A stretch of 64,000 nucleotides of DNA, taken from Leptobrachium leishanense (Eukaryota > Chordata > Amphibia > Anura > Megophryidae). The position numbers were made by a program, and so were the translations under genes. This document shows, one piece after another, positions 1 to 11,167 of this stretch. The first letter of the stretch is position 1, and each line of letters begins with the position of its first letter. The notes under the pieces were generated by a model. That model ran no database searches. It was given only the letters and a program-made list of their open reading frames with translations, and was not told the DNA's origin. The DNA lies in the NCBI GenBank assembly GCA_009667805.1, contig CM019070.1, forward strand, positions 52,872,451-52,936,450, given 5' to 3'.

Positions 1-746
1 CGACGGCACAACGAAACCCGCAAAAACATCTGGATTAACCCCGCCGAACACGCCGGAGAAACCTGAGCAGTTGCCGATCATAGTACAGAGGAGCCGCCGG
101 AAAAACCTGACACTGCAGACGAATGGAGTGAAAAAAAAAAAAAAAAAAAAAACAGTACGCTTGAATGTTTGAAAAGTGAAACGCCGTTTGCAAAGAAACT
201 ACTGAACGAAAATGTCTGAAATTTACATATGAGGTCCAGGGAATGATAATAAAAAGGGCTGTTACAGAAAAAATAATTTTAGAAACCCGAAAAAATTATT
301 TTATTTTTCGGTAAAAAAAAATCCTGAAAATGCCTAAAAAGATCCTAAAAAAAAAAAAAAACTATAAATAAAATACTTTTTACAGCAGAATATTCTAATA
401 AACAGTTTATTAGATATTGAATTAAAAAACAGGAATATTTTTAACATGGAAGCCTATGCGATTTGCCTGAATAAACCGGTCGAATGAAACCACCGAACAG
501 CAGGGAAATTTGGCAACTTTTCACTGCTGGTTTTTGTTCTCTGAATAGACAAAGCACTGCTTCTCTATGGGGTTTCACTGCCCTCGAACAGGCACCGAAC
601 AGGCACTGTATGTGCAGGCAATTCGCCAACATTTGGGGAACTGCCTGCTCTCTGAATAGCAGAGTGGCCAGGAAAGGTAACCGAAAGCTGAATTTCACTG
701 TTCGGTTACCTTTTCGGGTCTATTTGAATAACCCTGCAAGCGTAAA
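1..746 (-). mobile_element. Large fold-back/MITE-type repeat, copy 1 (left end cut by window)
   Basis: Read on the minus strand this follows the repeat at 53134-54051 along its whole length: the terminal GGGTTATTCA-like end (here at 730-746), the cassette with AATAAACNGTTTATTAGATAT, the pyrimidine-rich part ending in GTAACAG, and the G+C-rich distal part. A 20-nt poly-A lies near 130. It carries no coding capacity. Confidence 0.7.
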
Positions 747-842
747 CTAAACCCAACAAATCACGAGAGCTATACAGGATCACCCTTACCTTCTCTGGTG
801 AGAGTCAATAAAGAGAAGAGGTGTTCAGCAACAGATACATAC

Positions 843-1022
843 AAGGCTATTCAGAGAGAGGTGAAAACCTTGAGAATTGCCAGGAGAATGAACAATCTAG
901 ACAAAATAGCCAGTTTGGAAAGTGAGATAAATGGGAGAATTTTTCTGGTTTGACCATTTTGACCTAGAATTTTCAATTCTCCACTCATTCTCAAGGTTTT
1001 CACCTCTTTCTGAATAGTCCTG
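843..1022. repeat. Small fold-back MITE (GGTTATTCAGAGAGAGGTG family), copy 1
   Basis: The ends CTATTCAGAGAGAGGTGAAA and TTTCACCTCTTTCTGAATAG are inverted repeats. Inside, TAGACAAAATAGCCAGTTTG mirrors the AT-rich second half. The same ~180-bp structure recurs at 10984, 16738, 17819, 37246 and 38579. Confidence 0.8.
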
Positions 1023-1623
1023 ATAGTTTTGTATTTAATGTTAAACTCTAATTATACAGTTACTCGCCTGGTCTTATTACAGAGAATAAATCGTGTTGAT
1101 ACTTTTCTCTGGAGGTTAGTGGAGTCCTACTACAGATGGGATGCACTGGCAGTAAAATAAAGACATATTAGATTCAATTGTAATGTACTTACACGATCTT
1201 AAGTTTTTCCAACACAATGTGTTTACGGATTTGCTGCTGAGAACAGGAATCAACTAGCGGAAGGGCTGGAGTCCAAGGCGCGTAGTCCTACGAATAAGCG
1301 AGAATACACAGAATTACGGTAAGTATCATAAGCAAATACAGCAGACAGAGACAGTCTTCCTGTGCCATTTCATCCATTATGTGAGTAATGGAGGCAGGTC
1401 GATACACAGAATGAGTAAAAAAACAGTAGCTGAGGGTCGTAGTTCATAACAAAACAAAAAAAAATTTTTTTTAAAGAAAAATCACCAGCCTGAAAGGGGA
1501 AGCGAAAAAAAATTCACAGCTCAACAAAGGTTCAGCGGCGCTCAATGGTTAATGACAAATGGAGCGGATCGCTAATACACTATAGTGTTTATCCCCCAAA
1601 AAACACTGTAATAACACAAAATT
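1023..1623. other. Intronic, nothing recognised
   Basis: AT-rich DNA within the RPAP2 intron. No ORF, repeat family shared with the rest of the window, or RNA gene was seen. Confidence 0.5.
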
Positions 1624-2039
1624 GAACCAGTATTAGTGTAGCGCTCCCATACCCCACAGATTATTTTTTCACAGTTCTCCTATATCTCGCATATATTATT
1701 GAGGAATTCTTCTCTCCAAAGTTTTATAAGGAGTGCGGCACTTAAAATCGTCCGAACATCCTCTGCTTTTCAGGTGTCGGATATTTTCACTGCTCCGCCA
1801 AATGTTCAAATCAACTCCATTCTTAAAAACAGTAAGTAGACAAAAAGATGGTGCAGACTGTTTTTTAAAAACGTGATTAATCACATATGCAGATTGCACT
1901 CACCCAGTTGGAGCCTTGGACCAGGCTTTAAGTATTCAGACTAAGGTTTTATTCGTCAGCCAAACCATTTCAAAAAAGCTCACAGTGATTCCAGTGAAAT
2001 AAAATAGAAATAAAGTTTATGATAAAAAAATAACCGTTG

Positions 2040-2084
2040 TCCAGACGCGTTTCACCCTATAGAACAGTGGGCTTCATCAGTAGA
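2040..2084 (-). ncRNA. Hammerhead-ribozyme-like motif (left arm, opposite strand)
   Basis: This is the inverted copy of the motif at 2369-2413, with CTGATGA, helix II GCCC/GGGT (one G-U pair), GAAA and CGCGTC retained. The same extra A is present. Confidence 0.45.
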
Positions 2085-2368
2085 AAATAACATACATTAA
2101 AAACAAACCACAACTTTCGGTTTCGGCTCTTTGTTTGGTCCGACCGTGGAGGTGGACGATGGTGTTCCGCTGTGCATGGTCATTGCTTCCGGTTTCGGCG
2201 GAGGCCGGACAGAAGTGGGAGCACAAAGAGGGTAACATCAAGGTCTCAGTACACAGCTGAACATATCCGGCGTCAAGCACGCCGGAAACCCATGTGTTTT
2301 CAATCAATACGGATACAATTAAGATTTGACACTATAAAAATGTGGGTTGTTTTTAATGTATGTTATTT

Positions 2369-2413
2369 TCTACTGATGAAGCCCACTGTTCTATAGGGCG
2401 AAACGCGTCTGGA
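2369..2413 (+). ncRNA. Hammerhead-ribozyme-like motif (right arm)
   Basis: CTGATGA at 2373-2379 is followed by one extra A, then helix II GCCC/GGGC (2381-2384 with 2396-2399), GAAA at 2400-2403 and CGCGTC ending at 2409. The flanks UCUA (2369-2372) and UGGA (2410-2413) can pair as a short helix I (one G-U). The order is that of a type I hammerhead with a minimal helix III. The extra A before helix II departs from the consensus, so activity is uncertain. Confidence 0.5.
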
Positions 2414-2829
2414 CAACGGTTATTTTTTTATCAGAAATAAAATTTCTATTTTATTTCACTGGAATTACTGAGCTTTTTTGAAAAGGTTTGGCTGACGAAT
2501 ATAACCTTAGAGTCTGGATACTTAGAGCCTGGTCCAAGGCTCCAACGGGGTGAGTGCAATCTGCATATGTGATTAATCAAGTTTTTAAAAAACAGTCTGC
2601 ACCATCTTTTTGTCTACTTACTGTTTTTAAGAATGGAGTTGATTTGAACATTTGGCGGAGCAGTGAAAATATCCGACACCTGAAAAGCAGAGGATGTTCG
2701 GACGATTTTAAGTGCCATACTCCTTATAAAACTTTGGAGAGAAGAATTCCTCAATAATATATGCGAGATATAGGAGAACTGTGAAAAAATAATCTGTGGG
2801 GTATGGGAGCGCTACACTAATACTGGTTC

Positions 2830-3734
2830 TAAAAAGGGAGGCAGGCCATTGGAGTGGCAAAAAGCCAAAGGGTGTGCTATGCCGCCCTGCGGCGGGTAAG
2901 ACATCCTGCCGCCAGAACAGGATAGTCCACCCTGTGGTGTTAAGGAGAAAAAGATTACAAAGCTCTGTAATGGAAAAGCTTTTTCCAAGCTGTTTGCTGT
3001 TTTTCGTGTATTTTTGGCTGACAAATTTGAAAATCAAATCAGAAGTACCGAAAATTTACGAGCTGATATGTGTTACTTATGACAGCAAATTAAAGTATTT
3101 TAAGAAGACATTCACCCCTTGCGCTCTCTTTTTAGGATTCTGAAAGGTCACACTTGTGTTGTGTTGTGTTCTGCCTGTTGTAGTCATTTTGACACATGGC
3201 TCGATGTAGATGTGTCAAGATTGCAGACAACCAACTTGCACACTGTATATCTGGTACATAAATATATTCAGAAAAGGCCACAAAATAAGTTTCATGTGCA
3301 AAATTTGCACTAATTTCATTGGGTCTCATAATCCAAATAAAAAAAACGTTTAAACCAGTTGTAAAAAACTGTACATGATTGAGCAAATCCGAGGTTATTT
3401 TTGCATTCAGCGCCTCTAAAAAAACATTTTGAATAAAGTGTTTCTGACACTCAATTTCGCAAGCCAAACACACATATGTCTGACATGTTTACACATTGCA
3501 CAGAGCTGAGAACCATGTTAATACCTCATATAAAGTCAGGCCCGTCTTTAATATTGATTGGACCCTGGGCAAACATTTTCTTGGCCCCCCCCCCCCGAAA
3601 GCCCGCTCACTGCATAATTTTGCTCTCTTCCCCCAACATCCCAAAAAAATAAAATAAAAATAACGTAAACATAAAGAACTGGCAAACAAACAAGTCCTTA
3701 GATTGATATGAAAATTAAATAGTATTACATTTAT
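2830..3734. other. Intronic, nothing recognised
   Basis: The stretch contains a poly-C run near 3586-3594 but no repeat family or gene that could be supported. Confidence 0.45.
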
Positions 3735-3905
3735 ACACTGCACATTACTGAGGAGCTCTGTGATACAGTAAAGTGCAGTGTATAAATGTAATACTATTTC
3801 AGAGCTTCACAGCAATAAAACCCACAGTAATGTGCAGTGCGTATGAGTGCTTCACAGAGCTCCGCGGAAATAAAACTCACAGTACTGTGCGGTGTTTACA
3901 AACAT
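3735..3905. repeat. Degenerate ~70-bp inverted/tandem repeat, related to 12970-13505
   Basis: Alternating forward and reverse copies of units built on GCACATTACTG, GAGCTCTGTGATACAGTAA and CACAGCAATAAAAC. The same words form the larger cluster at 12970-13505. Confidence 0.65.
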
Positions 3906-4107
3906 TAATTAACAGTTGTTTTAACATCGTGGGGGCCATCAAGGTCTAGATAATTAATAATTAGTCATGCAGGTTGCATGGCCCTGTGTATTGCTAGTGG
4001 GAACTTGTATCTTACATACATGGCTCCTGCACAGGTGACATGGAGATATGACGAAAGAGTAGAGCATGGGCTGCCCTATTCCATAGAGAACATCAGCTGT
4101 GGTGTTC

Positions 4108-4730
4108 AGGTGAGTAAGCGTTAACATCAGGATAAGTGACTTTGGCGAATGCCCTCATATTACATCACTAACGCTAAACCCATTACAGCATCGGTGATTG
4201 CGTTAGCTTGCACAAGCGTACTGTACTTTGCGCTCCCTATACTTTGTAGTCCTAATGCTAATTACCGCACCGATGTGACAACGAAGAACTTAACCACAGG
4301 CTAGAAGCTGATGCTAACTGATACCACTTCTGCAGAATCATTTATCACCCCCCAAACCCCCCAAAAAAATCAGATACTCACCTCTCAACCCGCGGCGAGA
4401 ACGGTGTGCCGATCTGCCACTTCTGGCCGCCAGGAGCAGTGTGAGACTGGTAACAAAAAGTCCCCAGTCTTCCTCTGTGAATCAATTTGCGGACCTGCAA
4501 GATCTCACGAGAGGCCAGATCCTGCAGGTCACACGGCGGGCAGCACAAGCCTCCATGGAGTCCTATGGACTGCAGGAGGTGGTACGCACAGCGGCGCTTA
4601 GCGCTGTATTACGGGGCAGGCTTCTGAAGTAACACCTGACCCGTAATATGGAGCTAAAACAGGGATACTAAAGGGGAAACCTGCAGGCGCACATTATCCA
4701 CCTTAATGTCCCCGTTTTAGCACAGGGCAA
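4108..4730. mobile_element. Degenerate PIF/Harbinger-like MITE fragment
   Basis: It shares its internal order with the better-preserved copies at 36539 and 47421: AACGCTAA-type palindromic words, TTCTGCAGAATC, a CTCACCTC block, the GGGGACTTTTTGTTACCAG-like inverted word and a CCATGGAGTCCTATGGACT palindrome. Terminal repeats are not preserved. Confidence 0.5.
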
Positions 4731-4930
4731 GGAAAAGTGCCCACAAGCTCTAATGGTGAAAGAACAGACAGGGGGAAAAAAGAGGAAACCAAAATAATAT
4801 CCTGGTATAGAACATGGAGGAGACATTCCATAATGCTAAAATAATAGTTACAGCTCTCATTACTGACCAGTCCCTGAGTAACGCCAAACTCCCACATATA
4901 CAGGGTATTCAGAGAGCCAAACGGTTTTCC

Positions 4931-6330
4931 ACATCACATACCCAGCACAGCAGAGTGTTTACCATCACATACCCAGCACAGCAGGGTGTTTCGCATCACA
5001 TACCCAGCACAGCAGAGTGTCTCACATCACATACCCAGCACAGCAGAGTGTTTCACATCACATACCCGCACAGCAGAGTGTTTCACATCACATCACATAC
5101 CCACAGCAGAGTGTTTCACATCACATACCCAGCAGCATGTGTTTCACATCACATACCCAGCACAGCAGAGTGTTTACCATCACATACCCAGCACAGCAGA
5201 GTGTTTACCATCACATACCCAGCACAGCAGGGTGTTTCACATCACATACCCAGCACAGCAGAGTGTCTCACATCACATACCCAGCACAGCAGAGTGTTTC
5301 ACATCACATACCCGGCACAGCAGAGTGTTTCACATCACATCACATACCCAGCACAGCAGAGTGTTTCACATCACATACCCAGCACAGCATGTGTTTCACA
5401 TCACATACCCAGCACAGCAGTGTTTACCATCACATACCAGCCAGCAGAGTGTTTACCATCACATACCCAGCACAGCAGAGTGTTTACCATCACATACCCA
5501 GCACAGCAGAGTGTTACATCACATACCCAGCACAGCAGAGTGTTTCACATCACATACCCAGCACAGCAGTGTTTCACATCACATACCCACAGCAGAGTGT
5601 TTCACATCACATACAGCACAGCAGAGTGTTTCACATCACATACCCAGCACAGCAGAGTGTTTCACATCACATCCAGCACAGCAGAGTGTTTCACATCACA
5701 TACCCAGCACAGCATGTGTTTCACATCACATCCCACACAGCAGAGTGTTTCACATCACATACCCAGCACAGCAGAGTGTTTCACATCACATACCAGCACA
5801 GCATGTGTTTCACATCACATACCCAGCACAGCAGAGTGTTTCACATCACATACCCAGCACAGCAGAGTGTTTCACATCACATCACATACCCAGCACAGCA
5901 GAGTGTTTCACATCACATCACATACCCAGCACAGCAGAGTGTTTCACATCACATACCCAGCACAGCATGTGTTTCACATCACATACCCAGCACAGCAGAG
6001 TGTTTACCATCACATACCCAGCACAGCAGAGTGTTTACCATCACATACCCAGCACAGCAGAGTGTTTACCATCACATACCCAGCACAGCAGAGTGTTTAC
6101 CATCACATACCCAGCACAGCAGAGTGTTTCACATCACATACCCAGCACAGCAGAGTGTTTCACATCACATACCCAGCACAGCAGAGTGTTTCACATCACA
6201 TACCCAGCACAGCATGTGTTTCACATCACATACCCAGCACAGCAGAGTGTTTACCATCACATACCCAGCACAGCAGAGTGTTTACCATCACATACCCAGC
6301 ACAGCAGAGTGTTTACCATCACATACCCAG
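4931..6330 (+). repeat. 31-bp minisatellite, about 45 units
   Basis: The unit is CATCACATACCC followed by AGCACAGCAGAGTGTTTCA, with variants ACC for CAC after GTTT, deletions of one to five bases, and CATGTG for CAGAGTG. Since 31 is not a multiple of three and the unit has no stop in any forward frame, open frames of about 500 codons appear in all three frames. They are not genes. Confidence 0.97.
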
Positions 6331-6683
6331 CTGGGAGGGACCCGGCAAGAGAAGGGAAACTGCATATTGAAGTGGAGGAGCCAACCGCATCACGAGGCCT
6401 CACTTCCTCTCTGCGGTCACATGTCCTTACGAAGGGGAGACAGCACGCAGGGCCATGATTTTTGCAGGCTGGGAGCAGCTGCCTTGGGCCGCCTACCAAT
6501 GACTGGCCCTTTTGCCCCGCGCTAAAGATGGCCCTGTATAAAGTGCATATTGTGGCCTGCGAGAACATAGAAACATGGCTATATGATATTTTTCTCAAGG
6601 TGTGAGAATAATTATTTTTGTCAAAGAGGCCCGGAAATCGATCACTGATTAAGATTGCTACAAATAAATCAGAAACCATCATA
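6331..6683. other. Intronic, nothing recognised
   Basis: Unique-looking DNA between the 31-bp satellite and the next MITE. Confidence 0.4.
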
Positions 6684-7061
6684 AGGCTAGGGTCAGACAA
6701 ACGCATTTTTCGCATCGTCCGTAAAAAAGTGCGTCCAAACGCATGGACGTACTTTTTCATGGAATACGCGATAGTGGTCATACGATGCGCAATTACGGCC
6801 GTGATTTTTTACGGATCCAAACCAGGAAATTTTGGGTGTCAGGACGTTATGTTGGCTGGACATGAGCAGCATCTGACGTCTCCTAATCACGCACACACGC
6901 CGCTATGCGGACACAGTGCACTCTGTCAGTACTAGCGGTTCGACGCTCTTGCGAAAATGCCTTCTTGTGTGGGCCTGCGTTGGACATCATTTGCTGCTAC
7001 CACGGCCGTCATAAAGCGCGGGTAAACGCACGTTCGCACTGCGTTTGTCTGACCCCAGCCT
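6684..7061. mobile_element. MITE with GGCTAGGGTCAGACAAACGC terminal repeat, copy 1
   Basis: The left end AGGCTAGGGTCAGACAAACG and the right end CGTTTGTCTGACCCCAGCCT are inverted. The interior has ATGGACGTACTTTTTCATGG and GCGATAGTGGTCATACGATG, shared with the copy at 35892-36321. Confidence 0.8.
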
Positions 7062-8353
7062 AACTCTTTCAAGACCAAGTGCCTTTTGTTGGAAGAAACA
7101 TTTATGTAAAAAAAAAACAAAAAAAAAAAAACATAATTCTGCTTATAGATAAGTCTGAGATTCGTGTATACAGCCCTTCACAGGAATATTGCTGGAATGA
7201 AAGGTTATAAACTCTAGATAGTATCCCTCATCTTGCACAATTGCAAACAATGTGTACATTATCAGCATACAGGCAGAAATGGCCTTTGTGTCGGATAGAA
7301 AGAATGTGAAAGATTTAGAATAATCGTGGCCAGATAATCTGCTCATAAGTATCTGTAGTGACCATAATGAAATATTAACCCCAAACAGGTCAGAGCATAG
7401 CTAGGAGCTCGCTTTGAATTTCTACTCACAACGTTAATGTGTCAAATCCCAAATTACTAAAATGCCTATAGATGTGATGAGACATGGGGACATGTTTTGC
7501 ATGGCAGGTAGAGAAAATGGGAACACACCTTGGGTAGATGATTGAAATATGAACGTGTTGGAGACTAACATACTCTTTAAGCCATTTATTCTGAATAACG
7601 TGCTAAATGGTTCCACAAAAGAAAAACAAAGTCAAAATGCATGTTCTGAATGCACTAAATAATGAGCACATCCACGTCTGAACAATGCATGTGGCACTCA
7701 TTCCCTAGTCTGGTACCCACTCATTTTTCCACAATAAAAGACTTCTTTATCACTGCCGTACACTTGTAACCCGTGAGCCTTGATATATTATAGCTTATTT
7801 ATTACCTATAGCTATGCTGGCCACTGAAGAGCCGGAACCAGCAGCTGCTCACAATACTCTGTAGGACCAGGCAAGGAGTTTATTTCCCCAATCACTTTTT
7901 TTGCTGTATTCTGGAAGCAAAATGTATCTAATATGGTGGTGTATTATGGCAAACAAGGCATTTGGAAGCAGAGGAAGTTATAGGACGCTGGTGGGCTCCT
8001 ATTTGGGTTTCCCGAACAGTGAAGAAGACTTCAAACAAATGAACTGGGAAAACGGATTCATCATCTATAGACTTTATCGGGCACTTCCCACAACGTTTCT
8101 GCTCTACATTGGATCCTCTTTCAAGTGACATGATAAAGGATCCAGTGTAAAGCCCAGTAAAGCATGATGGACCTTACCAGGGTGCCTGGTTCATTCGTTG
8201 GAGATTTTCTATATGGGAATTTAGCCACACCGTTCGGAGTCTGCTTTAGATGTTACACTCAACAGTGAGTGGTCTCCGATTTCCTTTGTTCAGTGAAAAG
8301 AGAAAAAAGACAGAATACATGTGTAGGAAAATCTAGTTTTCTATGCAACCAAC
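7062..8353. other. RPAP2 intron, nothing recognised
   Basis: I looked for the missing RPAP2 C-terminal exons on the minus strand and for repeats. None could be supported. Small exons could be missed by eye. Confidence 0.45.
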
Positions 8354-9278
8354 CTTTGAGCTGGCAGTTCTTTCCTCAATGGTTTTATCCTGGTTTACTT
8401 CTTCTGGTAATATGTAATGTCCTTTGAAAAACTCACGAACTCTAACGTTTAACATTTCTGCCTCTTCTTTGAGCTCCGTATAGTCTGGGGCCGGTTTCAC
8501 CGCCTTACTGTCGCTATGAGATGGCAGACTTTCATCCAAATGGTTACGGTTAGTACTCGCACACTCAAGGTCACTCGCTTCCAAAGACAAGTCATCTTCA
8601 TCTAACTCCTCCACACTGTCTTTCCCACTTTCAGGCTCTTCCTTGCATAACGTAGATCCCACCACGTAGTTTGACCCGTAAAGATACTTCAGGGTTTCTT
8701 CTGTTTTCCATTCATTCAGTGTCTGAGTAAGTGCCTCCAGCATGTGTCCTTTCGCAGCAACAGTAGGTGATTGGCTTTTCTGAGAGGAGTGATATTGGCT
8801 GGATTTGCTGAGTATTTTCCGGAGATGTTCTGCTCCTCTTTTGCTGACAGCTCTCTGAGTTACTTCTGAAATCTGTATTTCACCATTTTTTGTGGAATTG
8901 ACCAAGGGCGGAGTCTCTGAACTTCCATCTTGGACCTCTTTTTGAGGAGGGACCAGTGATTCATTTGGTTCATCATCCAATTTGCAAAGACTCAACCTTT
9001 CGGTTACTTCTTCCAGGCTCTTGCATGGCTCTTTGGACTCCACTTTGTCTTTCTCAGGAACATCACTTTTCTGCTCTTGGGTTTCTGAAGGATCAAAGTC
9101 AACTCCGTCTACAGTTATTATGGAGGAAACAAAGGCAGGCTCAGACTCTGCAACAGAGTCATTATCGCTGTCATCATGGCTGGAATACTCATGTTTTTCT
9201 TCCCTTAGCCTGACTTTCTCAATATCTGAAGGCTTGATGGGTTTGTCAGATAATTTGATTTCCACTCCAGAACGGCCA
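8354..9278 (-). CDS. RPAP2: RPAP2 exon 8, long acidic/disordered exon and C-terminal conserved block
   Basis: The 925-nt exon enters in phase 2 (acceptor TGTTTTAG) and leaves in phase 0. It encodes about 308 residues. First comes a Ser/Asp/Glu-rich low-complexity part ending in PAFVSSII. The middle is variable. A conserved block follows: EWKTEETLKYLYGSNY, LDEDDLSLEASD, and LNVRVREFFKGHYILPEE. All three are recognisable in human RPAP2. The donor GTTGGT is a weak match to consensus. The remaining C-terminal exons were not seen between 1 and 8353 and probably lie left of the window. Confidence 0.93.
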
Positions 9279-9454
9279 CTAAAACAAATACGCAGGAATA
9301 TAAAAACAGAAATTAGATTACCGTTCAAAACACATGATGACATATCATCATTTCTACAATATATGAACCAAGGTGCTTTGTGCGGGTGCCGGACAAAATC
9401 CCAACAGTCAGGTTTCCTAATGCCAACATCCTGACGGCCAACCTACAGACAGAA

Positions 9455-9708
9455 CAGGGCTAGGTTTAGGGGGGTTAGGGTTAAGTTTAGGGGGGTTAGG
9501 TTTAGGGGGTTAGGTATAGAGGGGTTAGGGTTATGGCTAGGTATAGAGGGGTTAGGGTTATGGTTAGGTATAGGGGGTTAGGGTTATGGCTAGGTATAGA
9601 GGGGTTAGGGTTATGGCTAGGTATAGAGGGGTTAGGGTTATGGCTAGGTATAGAGGGGTTAGGGTTATGGCTAGGTTTAGGGGGGTTAGGTTTAGGGGGT
9701 TAGGGAGT
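9455..9708 (+). repeat. G-rich 27-bp minisatellite with telomere-like TTAGGG words
   Basis: Units of the type GGGGTTAGGGTTATGGCTAG plus GTATAGA, with shorter GGGGGGTTAGGTTTA variants at both ends. Many GGTTAGGG words occur, but spaced with other bases, so this is not a true telomeric array. The plus strand is G-rich and the RPAP2 transcript strand is C-rich. Confidence 0.9.
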
Positions 9709-9745
9709 AGGGCAAGTGTTAGCCGCTGGGATTTTGGATGTCTGG

Positions 9746-10105
9746 AAGTTGGCCGTGTAGGGGAAGTTGGCCGTGTAGGGGAAGTTGGCCGTGTAGGGGA
9801 AGTTGGCCGTGTAGGGGAAGTTGGCCGTGTAGGGGAAGTTGGCCGTGTAGGGGAAGTTGGCCGTGTAGGGGAAGTTGGCCGTGTAGGGGAGTTGGCCGTG
9901 TAGGGGAGTTGGCCGTGTAGGGGAAGTTGGCCGTGTAGGGGAGTTGGCCGTGTAGGGGGAGTTGGCCGTGTAGGGGGAGTTGGCCGTCAGGGAGGAGTTG
10001 GCCGTCAGGGAGGAGTTGGCCGTCAGGGAGGAGTTGGCCGTCAGGGAGGAGTTGGCTGTGTAGGGAAGTTGGCCGTCAGGGAGTTGTCTGTGTAGGGAAG
10101 TTGGC
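9746..10105 (+). repeat. 18-bp minisatellite, about 20 units
   Basis: The unit GTTGGCCGTGTAGGGGAA shifts to GTTGGCCGTGTAGGGGA, and later to GTTGGCCGTCAGGGAGGA. The change of unit type along the array shows stepwise expansion. It follows the telomere-like array directly, making a 650-bp G-rich block. Confidence 0.93.
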
Positions 10106-10983
10106 AATCGGGATTTTGGCATTAGGGAACCTGGTTGTAGGGATTTCGACCCAAACCCGCTTCGTGCTTACACCCAATGTACACGCGTGTCTATATAAAA
10201 ACACATGTGCATCACAATAGAAGTATTTTAAAGTCTAAAGTATTTTATTTGTATTTTATTTCTACAGTGTATGAAAGCCATTTACAGATGTGAACTGTGG
10301 AAAATGTTTTTTGTTTGTTTTACACGTCACCTATAACCATAACAGAGCCGATAACCACATCTTTGACACATCTTACAGTACAATTAAAAAGTGTGTCCTC
10401 CGGATTAAAATAATTCTAACAGCAATTTTACAATGTGGCTTATTGAGAGCGAGCACAGAGGCCTTTAGCCCTTTCACTGTCAAAAACTTGTATACACGGA
10501 CCTTGCCAGGGAATAATAAACAAAAACGACTGACATTTTCACGAAGCAGAAGTCATTGAAATTCATTCAGGCAACCGCACTGCCATTGTTTGAATAGAAG
10601 TACATGTTTCAAAACAACAGAAGTAGTGTTGCTTTAATAAACTTTGGCGATTTTCCCTTAACCGAATTCAAGCCCCAACGCCATGTTGCAAACACCTGTG
10701 TTGGGTGGGGACAGGTAAAAATCAAAGTTGATGATAACAAATGTCGGCAGTTCAGAAAAGAAAAATCCAAAAAGCCGCATAGTCAAGTTTCTCCTGTTTC
10801 TGTTTGGATCTTTCTTTTGTGAAGAGCCGGTGTTACAACAATGGCCGTTTCCTACGTGCGCTTTCTGAATAACCCAATTAGTTTATTATTAGATGGTTGA
10901 GTACCGTGAGGGACTTCTAAAAGGCAATTTATGACTTTTCCTGCATTCTGAAACTGTAGTTGCCCATTTCTTACTGAGACGAT
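10106..10983. other. RPAP2 intron, nothing recognised
   Basis: AT-rich DNA without a supported gene or repeat. Confidence 0.4.
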
Positions 10984-11167
10984 CAGATCTATTAAAAAAA
11001 AAGTAAGACTCAGGAGAACTGGCAGGAGAAGAGAACAATCTAGGCCAAATAGCTGATTTAGAAAGGGAGATAAATGGGAGAAGTTTTTCTGGTTTTGGCT
11101 ATTTTGTCCTAGAATTTTCACTTTCTAGGTCATTCTCCTGAGTTTTACCTTTCTTTGAATAGACCTG
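10984..11167. repeat. Small fold-back MITE, copy 2
   Basis: It carries the CAG(A/G)TCTATT start, ACTCAGGAGAACTGGCAGGA, and the inverted end TCTCCTGAGTTTTACCTTTC ... AATAGACCTG, as in the copy at 17819. Confidence 0.78.

Larger units (their letters stand above)
1624..2829. mobile_element. 1.2-kb inverted-repeat element, candidate Penelope-like, with hammerhead-like motifs
   Basis: Two arms of about 490 bp (1624-2113 and 2340-2829) are near-complementary around a ~226-bp G+C-richer spacer. The outer ends read GAACCAGTATTAGTGTAGC and its complement. Each arm carries the same motif CTGATGAAGCCC ... GGGYGAAACGCGTC next to the spacer. Inverted copies with hammerhead cores are typical of Penelope-like retroelements; the assignment is inferred, since no reverse transcriptase is present. 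Confidence 0.6.

Noticed and set aside
4931..6330. CRISPR array
   Set aside because: The units are contiguous tandem repeats without distinct spacers, in a vertebrate genome. The same holds for the other minisatellites.
4814..6525. Three overlapping plus-strand frames of about 500 codons rich in His, Thr, Ser and Pro
   Set aside because: All are readings of the 31-bp minisatellite in rotating frames; there is no homology.
7901..8131. Opposing short frames that might be the missing RPAP2 C-terminal exons
   Set aside because: Neither translation resembles the RPAP2 C-terminus, and no suitable splice sites were seen.
9455..9708. True interstitial telomere
   Set aside because: TTAGGG words are present, but the array has a 27-bp unit with other sequence between them rather than consecutive hexamers.
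9700..10122. A minus-strand frame repeating PYTANF-type blocks, and short plus-strand frames
   Set aside because: They are readings of the 18-bp minisatellite.
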